From assembly GCF_900141785.1 (NCBI RefSeq), contig NZ_FQYP01000001.1:806001-870000 (forward strand): a stretch of DNA of 64,000 nucleotides. Direction: 5' to 3'. This document shows positions 1 through 9,741 of the stretch, one piece after another (the stretch's first letter is position 1; every line of letters starts with the position of its first letter). The notes under the pieces are model-generated. The model worked only from the letters and a program-made list of their open reading frames with translations. It had not been told where the DNA came from and made no database searches. The position numbers were made by a program, and so were the translations under genes. This DNA comes from Aquimarina spongiae. Lineage in GTDB: Bacteria > Bacteroidota > Bacteroidia > Flavobacteriales > Flavobacteriaceae.

Positions 1-1188
1 TTTTGCAGTATCTCCTACGGTAAAGGTTCCTTTATCTGCCTGCTCTTCATTCATGATCATTTTGAAGATCGTTGTCTTTCCTGCACCATTTGGACCGATT
101 ATTCCAACAATACCCGCCTGTGGTAAATTAAAGTTAAGATCTTCGTATAACAATTTATCTCCAAAGGCTTTGCTTACTCCGTTAGCTTCAATGACATTGG
201 TTCCTAATCGTGGGCCATTTGGGATATATATCTCTAACTTTTCGTCGACCTGTTTTTGATCCTGACTCATTAACTTATCGTAATTGCTAAGACGGGCCTT
301 TTGCTTTGCTTGTCGTCCTTTTGGAGCCATGCGTACCCATTCTAACTCTCGCTCTAATGTTTTTTGACGTTTAGACGCTTGTTTTTGTTCTTGTGCCAAG
401 CGCTTGGCCTTTTGATCCAACCAAGAAGAGTAGTTCCCTTTCCAAGGTATTCCTTCTCCTCTATCCAATTCTAAGATCCAACCTGCCACATTATCCAAAA
501 AGTAACGGTCGTGCGTTACTGCGATTACCGTACCTTTATATTGTTGTAAATGATGCTCTAACCAATGTACAGATTCTGCATCCAAGTGGTTGGTAGGCTC
601 ATCCAGTAGTAATACATCTGGTTCTTTTAGCAATAATCGACATAAGGCTACCCTTCTTCGTTCCCCTCCTGATAATACGCTAATCTTTTTATCAGAATCT
701 GGAGTACGTAGCGCATCCATAGCTATCTCTAACTTGGTGTCTAGCTCCCAGGCATTACTAGCATCGATCTGATCTTGCAGTTTTGCCTGCTTATCCATCA
801 ACTCTTGCATCTTGTCTGCATCCTCATACACCTCTGGTAAGGCAAACATATCGTTGATCTTATTGTACTCATCCAGCACAGCTACCGTCTCGGCCACACC
901 TTCTTTTACTACCTCGAGTACAGTCTTTTCAGGATCTAGTTGCGGTTCTTGTTCTAGTAATCCCACCGTATATCCAGGAGCAAATACAACATCTCCTTGA
1001 TAGTTTTTGTCTACACCTGCAATAATCTTTAATAAAGTAGATTTACCAGAACCGTTAAGTCCTAGAATACCAATCTTCGCTCCGTAGAAAAAGCTGAGAT
1101 AGATGTTTTTAAGTACTGGAGTATTTGCCGTTTTAAACGTTTTGGTTACCCCAGACATGGAGAAAATAACCTTTTTGTCGTCTGACAT
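1..1188 (-). CDS. ettA: Energy-dependent translational throttle protein EttA (3' end outside window)
   Basis: ABC-F ATPase that binds the ribosomal E site and couples elongation to the cellular ATP/ADP ratio (family knowledge). Translating the reverse strand from 1188 gives 396 codons with no stop before the window edge, so about the last 160 residues of a protein normally near 560 are missing. Visible are Walker [10 protein letters not shown] (43-51), the signature LSGGERRR, Walker [12 protein letters not shown], a basic inter-domain linker containing KARLSNY, and the second Walker [10 protein letters not shown] close to the edge. There is no membrane domain, as expected for ABC-F. The start MSDDKKVIF is the family-typical one. 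The next gene upstream on the same strand is a small membrane protein often found beside ettA in flavobacteria (recollection). Confidence 0.95.
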   Translation of the reverse strand, partial: MSDDKKVIFSMSGVTKTFKTANTPVLKNIYLSFFYGAKIGILGLNGSGKSTLLKIIAGVDKNYQGDVVFAPGYTVGLLEQEPQLDPEKTVLEVVKEGVAETVAVLDEYNKINDMFALPEVYEDADKMQELMDKQAKLQDQIDASNAWELDTKLEIAMDALRTPDSDKKISVLSGGERRRVALCRLLLKEPDVLLLDEPTNHLDAESVHWLEHHLQQYKGTVIAVTHDRYFLDNVAGWILELDRGEGIPWKGNYSSWLDQKAKRLAQEQKQASKRQKTLERELEWVRMAPKGRQAKQKARLSNYDKLMSQDQKQVDEKLEIYIPNGPRLGTNVIEANGVSKAFGDKLLYEDLNFNLPQAGIVGIIGPNGAGKTTIFKMIMNEEQADKGTFTVGDTAK

Positions 1189-1232
1189 ATGTCTTTAAAT
1201 TAGTTTGATTAGATGATTTGAGTTCTGAAAGA

Positions 1233-1415
1233 TTACACTCTTCCTTTTAGTGCATTAAACACCCATGCAATTGCAAAAAAACCAACACCAACAGCTGCAA
1301 ATCCATATCCTGAAACATCTCTATATCTGAAAGCTCCTAGTGCTATTAATGATAGTCCAACTATGATCATTATAAAAGTTGCCCATGCAAGCACGGTGTT
1401 TTTATTCATTCCCAT
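1233..1415 (-). CDS. Small two-helix membrane protein (CAL67264-like)
   Basis: A 60-residue protein with two hydrophobic segments (about 8-28 and 36-55) separated by a short polar turn FRYRDVSGYG and ending in a basic tail. It closely resembles the small flavobacterial family that NCBI names CAL67264 family membrane protein; I recognise this from memory and cannot confirm it. It lies 44 bases upstream of ettA on the same strand and may be co-transcribed. Its function is unknown. Confidence 0.75.
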   Translation of the reverse strand: MGMNKNTVLAWATFIMIIVGLSLIALGAFRYRDVSGYGFAAVGVGFFAIAWVFNALKGRV

Positions 1416-1570
1416 AAAATGTTATTTAGTACAATACCTTGTGTATTTATTAATAATCGAATAGCAAATATCGGTATTTTCTCTACAAAAAATAGTTTTT
1501 TAGGGTTCAGTTAAGATATTAAAAACAATTATTGTCTGTTTTACAGTTTATTAAAGATTAACTTTTACAA

Positions 1571-1604
1571 AAAAACGAGTACAATTTTGCAATCATACTC
1601 GTTT
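1571..1604 (-). terminator. Rho-independent terminator of the nuclease gene
   Basis: Read on the minus strand, AAACGAGTA (1604-1596) pairs with TACTCGTTT (1581-1573) across a 14-base loop and runs into a T tract. It starts 21 bases after the nuclease stop codon. Confidence 0.75.
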
Positions 1605-1624
1605 GTGCAGATAAAGAATTTAAA

Positions 1625-3046
1625 CTAGATGGATTGATTATCCACTCTGGATTCTAACACGGATTCTATGGAGTTTGGAATATTTTCGAAGAGATCATAT
1701 CCCGTAAGACTTTCTATAGTGTTTACCGATGTTCTAAAACGTGTCCAATCACTGCTAATTCCTTGATCGTTGGGTACATTAATCGCTATGATTCGAGTAG
1801 ATGTCGTTACTCGGTTAATATCATTGGTACCGTTAGGTAATACTAATGCCACTTTCCAAAAAGAATCCGGCACAGTTATATTTCCATTATCTATCGTGCT
1901 AGCAAAACCGTTACTCCCTGTTCCACCACTACCAATCACTCCCGAAACAATATGGATTTCATTCCCGGCATTGACTAAGGTTCTCAGGTAATTTTCGAAA
2001 TTCACCCAGGCTCTTCGGTTATTATCAGGAGCCTGCGGAGCTATATTGGTCATAAAATAAGTATTCTCATTAGAATCTGCGCTCCCATTTCTATCGGCAG
2101 ATGGGCATATATGACCTCTATCAAACCCAGATCCTGTATAGTCACTGGTGGTCGCTCTGAAGAAATTACTAGGTAGTGTTCGATCTTGTTTAAAACAATT
2201 ACATCTTGGGGTATTGCCCAACCAGGCAGTACTCAAATGCCAACTTACCCAATTAGGAGTTCCTGTACTGTTGTTATAGGACAATACAAAATCAGGTTTT
2301 GACACATAATAATTGTTTGCCGAAGATCCTGCATTAGAGGGATTACCAAAAGTAAGATTACTATCTCGAGCAGGAGTTCCCCCTCCTCCATTATCGTCTC
2401 CTCCTGTAGATCCAGTCACGATTTCTACATTATCGATATTGATTCTGTTAGAACCACCGTCAGTTTTGTAGATTCCATAACGAACAGATTCTGTTTCGTT
2501 AACGCTGAAATTGACTGTATTTAATGTAGTTGATGTAGTATTTACAGTAGCTCCAGCATATACCCACGAGGATCCATTATCATAAGAAGCGATTAATCGC
2601 CAGGAAGAATTACCATCGTTCCCATATTTTGCATGGCGAACTCTAACGGTTTGCGCACCATTATCCATATTAAAGGACATAATAATATAACCGCCATTAC
2701 GGATACGAACCGACTTAGAACCAAACTTTCTATCATTAGATAAGGTTCCGATGAGCGCATCATTAAAATACCAGCTTCCAGAAGAAAGGTTAACGCTAGC
2801 TCCTGCATAGCTGCCTTTGGAACCAGATTCGTAGGTCTCTGTGAAGCCCGAAGCTCTTTTACCAATAAAATCATGTTCGTGCGGCCCCATATTATCATAA
2901 AAATGGGTGTCGACCTTTAGTTCGCCGTAAACCTCCAACGAAATGGCTTCTACCGGTTCATAAATAAGTTCATCATCGGTACTACAACCAACGAAAAATA
3001 ACAAGAGTAAGCTAAGAAGAATAGAATGAATGTGTGAATGTCTCAT
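1625..3046 (-). CDS. Secreted DNA/RNA non-specific endonuclease lipoprotein (NucA/NUC family)
   Basis: Predicted outer-membrane or secreted nuclease that cleaves DNA and RNA with a divalent metal. The N-terminus MRHSHIHSI, a hydrophobic stretch and FFVGC form a lipoprotein signal with Cys21. Residues 30-225 form a beta-rich region without a motif I can name, followed by a Gly/Asp-rich linker (GGDDNGGGG) near 220. The C-terminal half is the endonuclease domain with the diagnostic DRGH motif (309-312, catalytic His312) followed by ICPSADR, and the downstream NTYFMTNIAPQ and NNRRAWVNFE segments that normally carry the metal-binding Asn. At 473 residues it is longer than the catalytic domain alone because of the N-terminal region. 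It is monocistronic with its own terminator. Likely roles are scavenging of extracellular DNA or matrix turnover. Confidence 0.9.
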   Translation of the reverse strand: MRHSHIHSILLSLLLLFFVGCSTDDELIYEPVEAISLEVYGELKVDTHFYDNMGPHEHDFIGKRASGFTETYESGSKGSYAGASVNLSSGSWYFNDALIGTLSNDRKFGSKSVRIRNGGYIIMSFNMDNGAQTVRVRHAKYGNDGNSSWRLIASYDNGSSWVYAGATVNTTSTTLNTVNFSVNETESVRYGIYKTDGGSNRINIDNVEIVTGSTGGDDNGGGGTPARDSNLTFGNPSNAGSSANNYYVSKPDFVLSYNNSTGTPNWVSWHLSTAWLGNTPRCNCFKQDRTLPSNFFRATTSDYTGSGFDRGHICPSADRNGSADSNENTYFMTNIAPQAPDNNRRAWVNFENYLRTLVNAGNEIHIVSGVIGSGGTGSNGFASTIDNGNITVPDSFWKVALVLPNGTNDINRVTTSTRIIAINVPNDQGISSDWTRFRTSVNTIESLTGYDLFENIPNSIESVLESRVDNQSI

Positions 3047-3261
3047 AACTGAAAGTTATATTTAGGTTTATGAATACTTCAAATTAATCATAAGCATGTT
3101 ATGAGATTGTTAATCAGATAGAAACAAAAGTTATTTTTATCAACAGCTTATCAATATTTGATAATAGATCGACACATTCATTGGTTAAACATTTCTAAAT
3201 TGAGCAGGGATCCTTTATTAAATTGGTGTTTTTTGTATTTTCGTGCAAACAATACACACAA

Positions 3262-4890
3262 ATGGATTTAAACTTCAATAAGAACGAAGATCACAATAAG
3301 TTACTGGTTTCAGAATTACGCCAAAGACTAGCTAAGGTGAAATTAGGAGGTGGCGAAAAACGCATCAAAAAATTACATGACAAGGGCAAAATGACGGCTC
3401 GAGAACGTATCGATTATCTTTTGGATAAAAATGCCAAATGTATCGAGATTGGTGCCTTTGCAGGAGATGACATGTACCAGGAACATGGAGGTTGTCCTAG
3501 CGGTGGTGTAGTGGTAAAAATAGGATATGTAGCTGGCAAACAGTGTATCGTTGTAGCTAACGATGCAACCGTAAAAGCCGGAGCCTGGTTTCCGATAACT
3601 GGAAAGAAAAACCTAAGAGCGCAAGAACTTTCTATAGAAAACAAATTACCGATTATCTATCTGGTAGACAGTGCTGGGGTGTATTTACCGATGCAAGATG
3701 AAATTTTTCCGGATAAAGAACACTTTGGAAGAATTTTTCGCAATAATGCAGTGATGAGCAGTATGGGAATCACCCAAATCTCTGCCGTAATGGGAAGTTG
3801 TGTTGCCGGAGGTGCTTATTTACCCATTATGAGTGATGAAGCTCTAATCGTTGACAAAACAGGAAGTATATTTCTTGCTGGTAGTTATTTGGTGAAGGCT
3901 GCTATAGGAGAAAGTATTGATAATGAAACATTGGGTGGTGCTACTACCCACTGCGAAATCTCTGGAGTGACCGATTACAAAGCCAAAGATGATAAAGATG
4001 CATTAGACACGATACGTAATGTGATGTCAAAAATTGGCGATTTCGAAAAAGCAGGTTTTAATCGCACTGATGCAATAGCGCCAAAAGAAAATCAAGAAGA
4101 TATTTACGGTATCCTTCCTAAGGCTAGAAATGAGCAATACGATATGATGGAAATCATTAATCGTTTGGTTGATGATTCTGATTTTGAAGAATATAAGGCT
4201 GGATACGGACAAACAATCATTACCGGATATGCCAGAATTGATGGTTGGGCCGTTGGTATCGTGGCTAACCAAAGAAAAATAGTAAAAAACAAAAAAGGCG
4301 AAATGCAATTTGGTGGAGTAATCTACTCGGATTCTGCAGATAAGGCTACACGTTTTATTGCGAATTGTAACCAAAAGAAAATCCCACTGGTATTTTTACA
4401 GGATGTTACTGGATTTATGGTAGGTAGCAAAAGTGAACACGGTGGTATTATTAAAGATGGAGCCAAAATGGTAAATGCGGTAAGTAACAGTGTGGTTCCC
4501 AAATTTACGGTGGTTGTAGGGAACTCTTATGGAGCCGGTAATTATGCGATGTGTGGAAAAGCTTATGACCCAAGATTGATTTGTGCCTGGCCAAGTGCAG
4601 AATTAGCCGTAATGGGTGGTGCTCAGGCTGCCAAAGTGTTACTGCAAATTGAAACTGCTTCTCTAAAGAGCAAGGGTGAAGCACTTTCTGAAGCCGATGA
4701 AAAGGCACTGTTTACCAAAATTAAGGATCGTTACGACAAACAAACCTCCCCATATTATGCAGCAGCCCGTATATGGACCGATGCTATTATCGATCCATTA
4801 GAAACCAGAAATTGGATTTCTATGGGTATAGAAGCTGCGAACCACGCCCCTATCGAAAAGAAGTTTAATTTAGGGGTAATCCAGGTTTAA
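3262..4890 (+). CDS. Acyl-CoA carboxylase beta (carboxyltransferase) subunit, methylcrotonoyl-CoA type
   Basis: Carboxyltransferase subunit of a biotin-dependent acyl-CoA carboxylase, moving CO2 from carboxybiotin to an acyl-CoA. Both crotonase-fold halves are present: GGCPSGGVV and VDSAGVYLPMQ in the N half, GSCVAGGAYLPIMSDEA in the middle, and GNSYGAGNYAMCG with AVMGGAQAA in the C half. The stretch YLPMQDEIFPDKEHFGRIF and the THCEISGVTDY segment match methylcrotonoyl-CoA carboxylase better than the propionyl enzyme, pointing to leucine degradation; the exact substrate is inferred. I start at the ATG at 3262 (MDLNFNKNED, 542 residues, family length) because the 13 residues before it in the open frame are hydrophobic and atypical. 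The biotin-carrying alpha subunit is not in the window. A histidine kinase gene follows after 8 bases. Confidence 0.92.
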   Translation: MDLNFNKNEDHNKLLVSELRQRLAKVKLGGGEKRIKKLHDKGKMTARERIDYLLDKNAKCIEIGAFAGDDMYQEHGGCPSGGVVVKIGYVAGKQCIVVANDATVKAGAWFPITGKKNLRAQELSIENKLPIIYLVDSAGVYLPMQDEIFPDKEHFGRIFRNNAVMSSMGITQISAVMGSCVAGGAYLPIMSDEALIVDKTGSIFLAGSYLVKAAIGESIDNETLGGATTHCEISGVTDYKAKDDKDALDTIRNVMSKIGDFEKAGFNRTDAIAPKENQEDIYGILPKARNEQYDMMEIINRLVDDSDFEEYKAGYGQTIITGYARIDGWAVGIVANQRKIVKNKKGEMQFGGVIYSDSADKATRFIANCNQKKIPLVFLQDVTGFMVGSKSEHGGIIKDGAKMVNAVSNSVVPKFTVVVGNSYGAGNYAMCGKAYDPRLICAWPSAELAVMGGAQAAKVLLQIETASLKSKGEALSEADEKALFTKIKDRYDKQTSPYYAAARIWTDAIIDPLETRNWISMGIEAANHAPIEKKFNLGVIQV

Positions 4891-4898
4891 GTAACATA

Positions 4899-6734
4899 AT
4901 GAAAATAAAAATTGTAGTTCTATTTTTAGCTTTATATAGTTTTAATCAAATAGAAGCCCAGTCGGATGAAGGGTTAGTTCAGGAAATTGAGAGCCATCTT
5001 AGTCGTTCCAAAGAATTGAGTCAAAAGAATATTGATAGTTCTCTATACTATTCGGATCAAGCACTAGAACTGGCCAAAAATATATCTAATGATACCCTAT
5101 TGGCAAAATCTAATTTGCAGAAAAGTAGTGTGCTCATTCTAAAACGAAAGTTTAGTGAAGCAGATTCGCTATTACAACGTAATTTAGCAAAAAAACTACC
5201 AGAACATATTGCAGGTCAAACCCTGCATAACTTGGGTACCATTCAGTTTTATCAACAAGACTTTCAGAACGCTTTGGACATTTACCTAAAAGCTGCTAAA
5301 GTATTAGAAAATGCCAAGAGTAATAAACTATTAGTCAACACCTACTCCAATATTGGGTCCATAAATGCACATCTCAAAAATTATAAAAACGCTCAGGTAT
5401 ATCTCGAACGTGCATTGCCGTTAAGTGATTTTAATCAGATATTGAGATTGCAAATTCTGGTGAACCTTAATAATATCTATAGAGAACAAGGCTTACATTC
5501 AAAATTCGAAAGTACTGCATTTGAAGCCGAAGGCCTTGCAAAAGAATATAACGCACAAAGTATTCTGTCTGTTATCTATAATAACCTCACTACGTATTAC
5601 AGCGATGATGTGCCTGATTTTGAAAAAGCAATTTTTTATGGTAAAAAGAGTCTTGCTTTAAAGAAAGCTATCAATAAAGCAACGGATCTTAGCATCAACT
5701 ACAACAACATGGGAGATGCCTACCTTAAAAAAGGAGAGTATCGTCTAGCTATTCGCTATTTGGATAGCGCATTACCAACTGCCAAAGGCGTACTGAAATC
5801 CTATGTTTTGAACAACCTGAAAGAAGCGTATACGGGATTAAATGATTTTAAATCTGCTATTCAATATGCTGACTTAAAGGACGAAATTAAGGATTCGATC
5901 ACCAGCGCCCAACAAAAAGAAAAAGTGGCAGAGCTAACCGAACAATTTGAGTCTGAAAAAAAGCAACAGCAGATTGATATTTTGGACACCAAAAATGAGC
6001 TTCAGGCCTTAACGATCAGACAGCAAAGAGGAATGCTCATTGTATTGGGGGTTATTGCGCTATTGATTCTAATCTTAGGGTATTTTGGATTTAAGAACTA
6101 CAAGACCAAACAACAGCTAGACAAAGTCTTATTGCAACAAAAATTGAGAAAAACACAACTAAATCCTCACTTTTTGTTCAATGCACTACAAAGTATTCAA
6201 AATTTTGTCTACCAAAATGATAAAGATAAATCCGGTTCGTATTTATCAAGTTATTCCAAATTGATACGGCTCGTCTTGGAGAATTCTGAAGATAATTTTA
6301 CTAGCATCGCTGATGATAAGTTAGCTCTAGAATCCTACCTCAAGCTTCAACAACTTACACACAACGATTCTTTTACCTATCAGATAGAAATTGAAGAAAG
6401 TGTTGAGGAGGATTTTGATCAAGTCCCCTCTTTAATCACACAACCTTTTGTAGAAAACGCCATTTTACACGGTATCAAAGATGTTCCTGATGGCAAAGTG
6501 TCAATAAAGTATTATAAAGAAAATGATCAATTGCATGTCGTGATTGCGGACAATGGAAAAGGAATATCTTCTAAAAAAGAGGTCTCAAAAAAATTACACA
6601 AGTCAATGAGTTCAGAGATTATCAAAGAACAACTCAAAAACTTGAATAAAGCTTCCAAAAACTTTAATGGTGACCTTACCATCAATTCTTCGTCTTCGGG
6701 TACAGAAGTGATTTTAACTTTTACTGCAGCTTAA
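4899..6734 (+). CDS. TPR-containing sensor histidine kinase, LytS/YehU type
   Basis: Sensor of a two-component system. A signal peptide (MKIKIVVLFLALYSFN, cleavage near IEAQ) exports a tetratricopeptide-repeat region (about 25-330), followed by a charged coiled coil (335-375), one transmembrane helix (about 378-398) and a cytoplasmic His_kinase domain of the PF06580 type: QLNPHFLFNALQSIQN with the probable phospho-acceptor His near 424. The N box ITQPFVENAILHGI and G box DNGKGIS of the ATPase domain follow. The partner response regulator starts 22 bases downstream. The TPR domain probably senses a periplasmic protein or peptide; that is inference. The gene follows the carboxylase by 8 bases, so transcription may be shared although the functions look unrelated. 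Confidence 0.92.
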   Translation: MKIKIVVLFLALYSFNQIEAQSDEGLVQEIESHLSRSKELSQKNIDSSLYYSDQALELAKNISNDTLLAKSNLQKSSVLILKRKFSEADSLLQRNLAKKLPEHIAGQTLHNLGTIQFYQQDFQNALDIYLKAAKVLENAKSNKLLVNTYSNIGSINAHLKNYKNAQVYLERALPLSDFNQILRLQILVNLNNIYREQGLHSKFESTAFEAEGLAKEYNAQSILSVIYNNLTTYYSDDVPDFEKAIFYGKKSLALKKAINKATDLSINYNNMGDAYLKKGEYRLAIRYLDSALPTAKGVLKSYVLNNLKEAYTGLNDFKSAIQYADLKDEIKDSITSAQQKEKVAELTEQFESEKKQQQIDILDTKNELQALTIRQQRGMLIVLGVIALLILILGYFGFKNYKTKQQLDKVLLQQKLRKTQLNPHFLFNALQSIQNFVYQNDKDKSGSYLSSYSKLIRLVLENSEDNFTSIADDKLALESYLKLQQLTHNDSFTYQIEIEESVEEDFDQVPSLITQPFVENAILHGIKDVPDGKVSIKYYKENDQLHVVIADNGKGISSKKEVSKKLHKSMSSEIIKEQLKNLNKASKNFNGDLTINSSSSGTEVILTFTAA

Positions 6735-6756
6735 TAATCTATTGTATATTTAGAGT

Positions 6757-7509
6757 ATGAATCAAAATATCAGCTGTTTTATTGTAGAAGATGATCCACA
6801 GGCTCTTGAGTACGCTACCACCATTATACGAAAACATGAAGAAATAGAAATACTCGGAAATTCGGATACAATCGAGGAAGCTGCAAAATGGGTAAAAGAA
6901 CTGCAACCGGATTTTTTGATTCTTGATGTGTTTTTGAGTGATGGTAATGCCTTTGAGTTCTTGGCCTTGTTTGACACTATCAATTTTAAAATCATTTTTA
7001 CGACCTCTTTTGCCAAATATGCGGTTGAAGCTTTCAAATTCAGTGCGCTGGACTATTTGTTGAAACCCTATGAAGAAAATGATTTGATGAGAGCATTAGA
7101 AAAGGTTAAACAGGATATGCATTCCAAAAATTACGAACTTCAACTCAAGACTTTGTTGCAGAATTTTTCGGATAACAAACCTCCTCAAAAAATTGTACTC
7201 AAAAATGCGGACACTATCAATGTGGTACATACCGAGGATATTCTATATGCAAAGTCTGATAATAACTACACGACTTTCAAACTTAAAACAGGAAAAGAAA
7301 TCTTGGTTTCCAAACCTTTAAAATCTTTTGACCAAAAATTAACTCCCTACAACTTTTTCAGAGTGCATCAAAGCTTCCTTATTAATTTGAGTTATGTTTC
7401 CGCATTTAATAAAAGAAACGAAGAAGTGGTGTTACAACAAGCCCACACTATCCCAGTTGCACAAAGTAGAAAGAAGTATTTGTTGGATTATATCGAAGGG
7501 CATTTATAA
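6757..7509 (+). CDS. LytTR-family response regulator
   Basis: Cognate regulator of the preceding kinase. The receiver domain has the acidic EDD cluster (11-13), the phospho-acceptor Asp57 in LILDVFLSDG, TTSFAKYAVEAF and the conserved Lys in DYLLKPYEENDL. The C-terminal LytTR DNA-binding domain (about 150-250) shows EDILYAKSDNNYTTF, FRVHQSFLINL and the closing VAQSRKKYLL region. At 250 residues it has the usual length for this class. Four genes of unknown function follow after a 125-base gap and are plausible targets, but no binding site is proven. Confidence 0.93.
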   Translation: MNQNISCFIVEDDPQALEYATTIIRKHEEIEILGNSDTIEEAAKWVKELQPDFLILDVFLSDGNAFEFLALFDTINFKIIFTTSFAKYAVEAFKFSALDYLLKPYEENDLMRALEKVKQDMHSKNYELQLKTLLQNFSDNKPPQKIVLKNADTINVVHTEDILYAKSDNNYTTFKLKTGKEILVSKPLKSFDQKLTPYNFFRVHQSFLINLSYVSAFNKRNEEVVLQQAHTIPVAQSRKKYLLDYIEGHL

Positions 7510-7592
7510 AATTCTCACGTTTCTACTGCTATTTCTAAAATACTAAGGGCAAATTCTCATTGTACAACTTTTGTGTGTCATCATGGTGTACC

Positions 7593-7610
7593 TTAGTTCT
7601 TACGAACTAA
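7593..7610. promoter_or_regulatory. Inverted repeat upstream of the envelope-gene cluster
   Basis: TTAGTTC (7593-7599), a 4-base spacer and GAACTAA (7604-7610) form a perfect 7-base inverted repeat 24 bases before the lipoprotein start codon at 7635. It is not followed by a T tract, so an operator or 5' leader hairpin is likelier than a terminator. Its position behind a response-regulator gene makes an operator role possible but unproven. Confidence 0.35.
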
Positions 7611-7634
7611 TGTATAAATAACAATTCTACAGCA

Positions 7635-8261
7635 ATGACACGAATTATCATCACCACACTCTCTATCTTTTTTCTGATTTCTTGCGGAAAAAACAAGGAA
7701 AAAGAAGAACCAGGTTTACTAAATGTGATTGAAGGGGTTTCTGACTTAAATCAAATAGCGAAAGAAGCAGAAAAAATTGAAGAAGAAAATGATCAGCTCA
7801 TAGCTGCTACGCCAATTTCTAATGAAAACATGAAGAAAAATCTTCCGGAAACTATTTTGGGATATCCAAGAACCAAATTTTCGGTAGGTAATCAGTTTAT
7901 GCCGGATGTATCTATGGGAGAGGCCGAATATGAAAGTGAGAATGGAGCATTTATTTCACTTTCCATACTAGACGGAGCTGGAGAAACAGGAAGCGCCATG
8001 GTGACTTTGGCCAGACTAGGGTTTGCCAGAGATTTTGAAGAACAAACGGACAGAGGATATCGCAAATCAACCACAATAAAGGGGTATAAAGCTGTTGAAG
8101 AAGTAGAAAAAGATCCCTATGACAACCGAGAAACTTCAAAAATCGACCTCATGGTGGCGAATCGCTTCTTAATTTCTTTGGAAGGTGATGCTACTATAAA
8201 ACAATTAAGAGAAGCTGTTGGAGAGGTGAATCTTGAGGCTTTTGAAAACTTAGCAGAATAA
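7635..8261 (+). CDS. Lipoprotein of unknown function
   Basis: I do not recognise a named family. The protein (208 residues) has a short basic N-terminus, a hydrophobic stretch and a lipobox FFLISC with Cys17, followed by a charged Lys/Glu-rich linker (about 18-70). The remaining part contains PETILGYPRTKF, GEAEYESENGAFISLSILDG and a C-terminal region ending in DATIKQLREAVGEVNLEAF. The overall pattern looks like a small periplasmic alpha/beta domain anchored to a membrane. It is the first gene of a run of four (7635-10053) with short gaps, the second of which encodes a vWA lipoprotein, so the products may act together at the envelope. Confidence 0.8.
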   Translation: MTRIIITTLSIFFLISCGKNKEKEEPGLLNVIEGVSDLNQIAKEAEKIEEENDQLIAATPISNENMKKNLPETILGYPRTKFSVGNQFMPDVSMGEAEYESENGAFISLSILDGAGETGSAMVTLARLGFARDFEEQTDRGYRKSTTIKGYKAVEEVEKDPYDNRETSKIDLMVANRFLISLEGDATIKQLREAVGEVNLEAFENLAE

Positions 8262-8297
8262 TAACAAATCACACAAAATCAATTAATAAAAAGGAAT

Positions 8298-8999
8298 ATG
8301 AAAAAAGTAATTAGGATACTTTCTGTGTTTTTGATCATCAGTACATTTCAATCTTGTTATGTGGTAAAGAAGTCAGACCAATTTTTTGGAATTGAAACCT
8401 CTACCAAAAACACCTTATATCTCATCGATATATCAGGAAGTATGGAGGGAATAGATGAAGGGTCTATCAAAGATCAGGTAATGCGAGAAGCTGGAAATAA
8501 AGCTGGTAGCGCAGTTAGTAATGCTATTGGAGGAAAAATAGGAAGTATTTTAGGAAAACAGGTAACCAAACAAGCTACCAAATTGGGAGCGGTAAAACGT
8601 AAACTAATCCCAGCAATCAAAGGACTTCCTGATGGTAAAAAGTTTGCCGTATTTGCCTACAACAATGATGTAACCAAACAATCCGTAGAACTTCGCTTAG
8701 CTAGCAATATGTCTAGAACTTCTGCCAATATTTTTGTGGAGAATCTTAAAGCCGGAGGTGGTACCAATACTGCTGGAGGTTTGGTAGAAGCAATCTCTAC
8801 TCCAGGAGTGCAAGAAATTGTATTGATGAGCGATGGTCTTCCAAATGGTGGTCCAGAGGTTGTTCTTGAAGAAATCCGAAAAGTCAATACCAATAATATC
8901 ATCATTCATACCATAGCCTTTGGAGAAGATGCTGACCACAATTTTATGAGAACCCTGGCCCAAGAAAACAATGGAATCTTCATAACTTCAAAAATGTAG
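8298..8999 (+). CDS. vWA-domain lipoprotein
   Basis: A 233-residue lipoprotein: the N-terminus MKKVIRILSVFLI runs into the lipobox FQSC with Cys20. A von Willebrand factor A domain begins at about residue 42 with LYLIDISGSMEG, the DxSxS metal-ion-dependent adhesion site. A Gly/Ala/Lys-rich insertion (AGNKAGSAVSNAIGGKIG) follows, then GGGTNTAGGL, supplying the MIDAS Thr, and IVLMSDGLPNGG, supplying the MIDAS Asp. All key metal-binding residues are therefore present. Such proteins bind partner proteins through Mg2+; the partner here is unknown, and the neighbouring lipoprotein and the secreted protein 5 bases downstream are the obvious candidates. Confidence 0.85.
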   Translation: MKKVIRILSVFLIISTFQSCYVVKKSDQFFGIETSTKNTLYLIDISGSMEGIDEGSIKDQVMREAGNKAGSAVSNAIGGKIGSILGKQVTKQATKLGAVKRKLIPAIKGLPDGKKFAVFAYNNDVTKQSVELRLASNMSRTSANIFVENLKAGGGTNTAGGLVEAISTPGVQEIVLMSDGLPNGGPEVVLEEIRKVNTNNIIIHTIAFGEDADHNFMRTLAQENNGIFITSKM

Positions 9000-9004
9000 T
9001 ACCA

Positions 9005-9715
9005 ATGATTAGGTTACAAAAAAACAAGCTATTTCTTTATGCTTTTGTATTCTTGGTAGGAATCATCATGTCCTTTGGACAAGAGTGTAATGCGGTGCCT
9101 TTCATGAAGAAAGGAGCTGTACTCACCTATACCAATTATAACAAAAGAGGAAAAAAAGAAAGTACGACCATTCATGAAACTATTTCAATTACTGGAGATG
9201 GTAATACAGTTTCTGCTATTATCAAAGCAACAGTAAGCGATGAGAAAGACAACAAAACGTTTGATACCGAGTATAAAGCCAACTGCGACAATGGGCTATT
9301 CAGTTTGGATATGCTAAGGTTTTTTAATTTTGATAAACTTTCTGAGCATAACAAAAATAACCTCAGTCTTAAAATCGACGGCGATGTTTTGGAATTTCCA
9401 GTTGGGATGCAACCTGGAGATGATCTTAACGACGGAAATATTTCTATAAAAGTGAATAGTGAAGCTTTTACTCTGGTTACAATGACTTTTGACGTGTTTA
9501 ACCGAGAAATTGTTGGAGAAGAAACCATTACTACTCCAGCAGGAACCTACAAGTGTAAAAAGGTAACTTTTGATTTCACTTCCAAATTTGGAATTATTAA
9601 TGTAAAAGGGACTGGGGTAGAATGGTATTATAACGATGCGATGGTCGTCAAATCCGAATCGTACAATAAAAAAGGAAAACTCATTGGATATCATGAGTTG
9701 ACAGGAATTCAATAA
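9005..9715 (+). CDS. Secreted protein resembling the TapB/DUF3108 family
   Basis: 236 residues with an N-terminal hydrophobic segment (about 8-25) serving as signal peptide, then a beta-rich domain opening with ECNAVPFMKKGAVLTYTNYN, which resembles flavobacterial proteins named TapB or DUF3108-like. Later segments GEETITTPAGTYKCKKVTFD and GTGVEWYYNDAMVVKSESYN are typical of this fold, in which a secreted beta-sheet protein describes a 'property of a material' style repeat. The assignment is from memory and tentative. The gene follows the vWA gene by 5 bases, so co-translation in one operon is likely. Confidence 0.72.
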   Translation: MIRLQKNKLFLYAFVFLVGIIMSFGQECNAVPFMKKGAVLTYTNYNKRGKKESTTIHETISITGDGNTVSAIIKATVSDEKDNKTFDTEYKANCDNGLFSLDMLRFFNFDKLSEHNKNNLSLKIDGDVLEFPVGMQPGDDLNDGNISIKVNSEAFTLVTMTFDVFNREIVGEETITTPAGTYKCKKVTFDFTSKFGIINVKGTGVEWYYNDAMVVKSESYNKKGKLIGYHELTGIQ

Positions 9716-9741
9716 AAAATAATCTATAACAACAATTTATT

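Noticed and set aside
4027-4374. 115-residue open frame on the minus strand
   Set aside because: It lies wholly inside the acyl-CoA carboxylase gene, has no start signal and an implausible Cys/Phe-rich composition; it is a shadow of the real gene.
9314-9712. 132-residue open frame on the minus strand
   Set aside because: Antisense to the secreted protein gene at 9005, which has a signal peptide and good operon spacing; no promoter or family match on the reverse strand.
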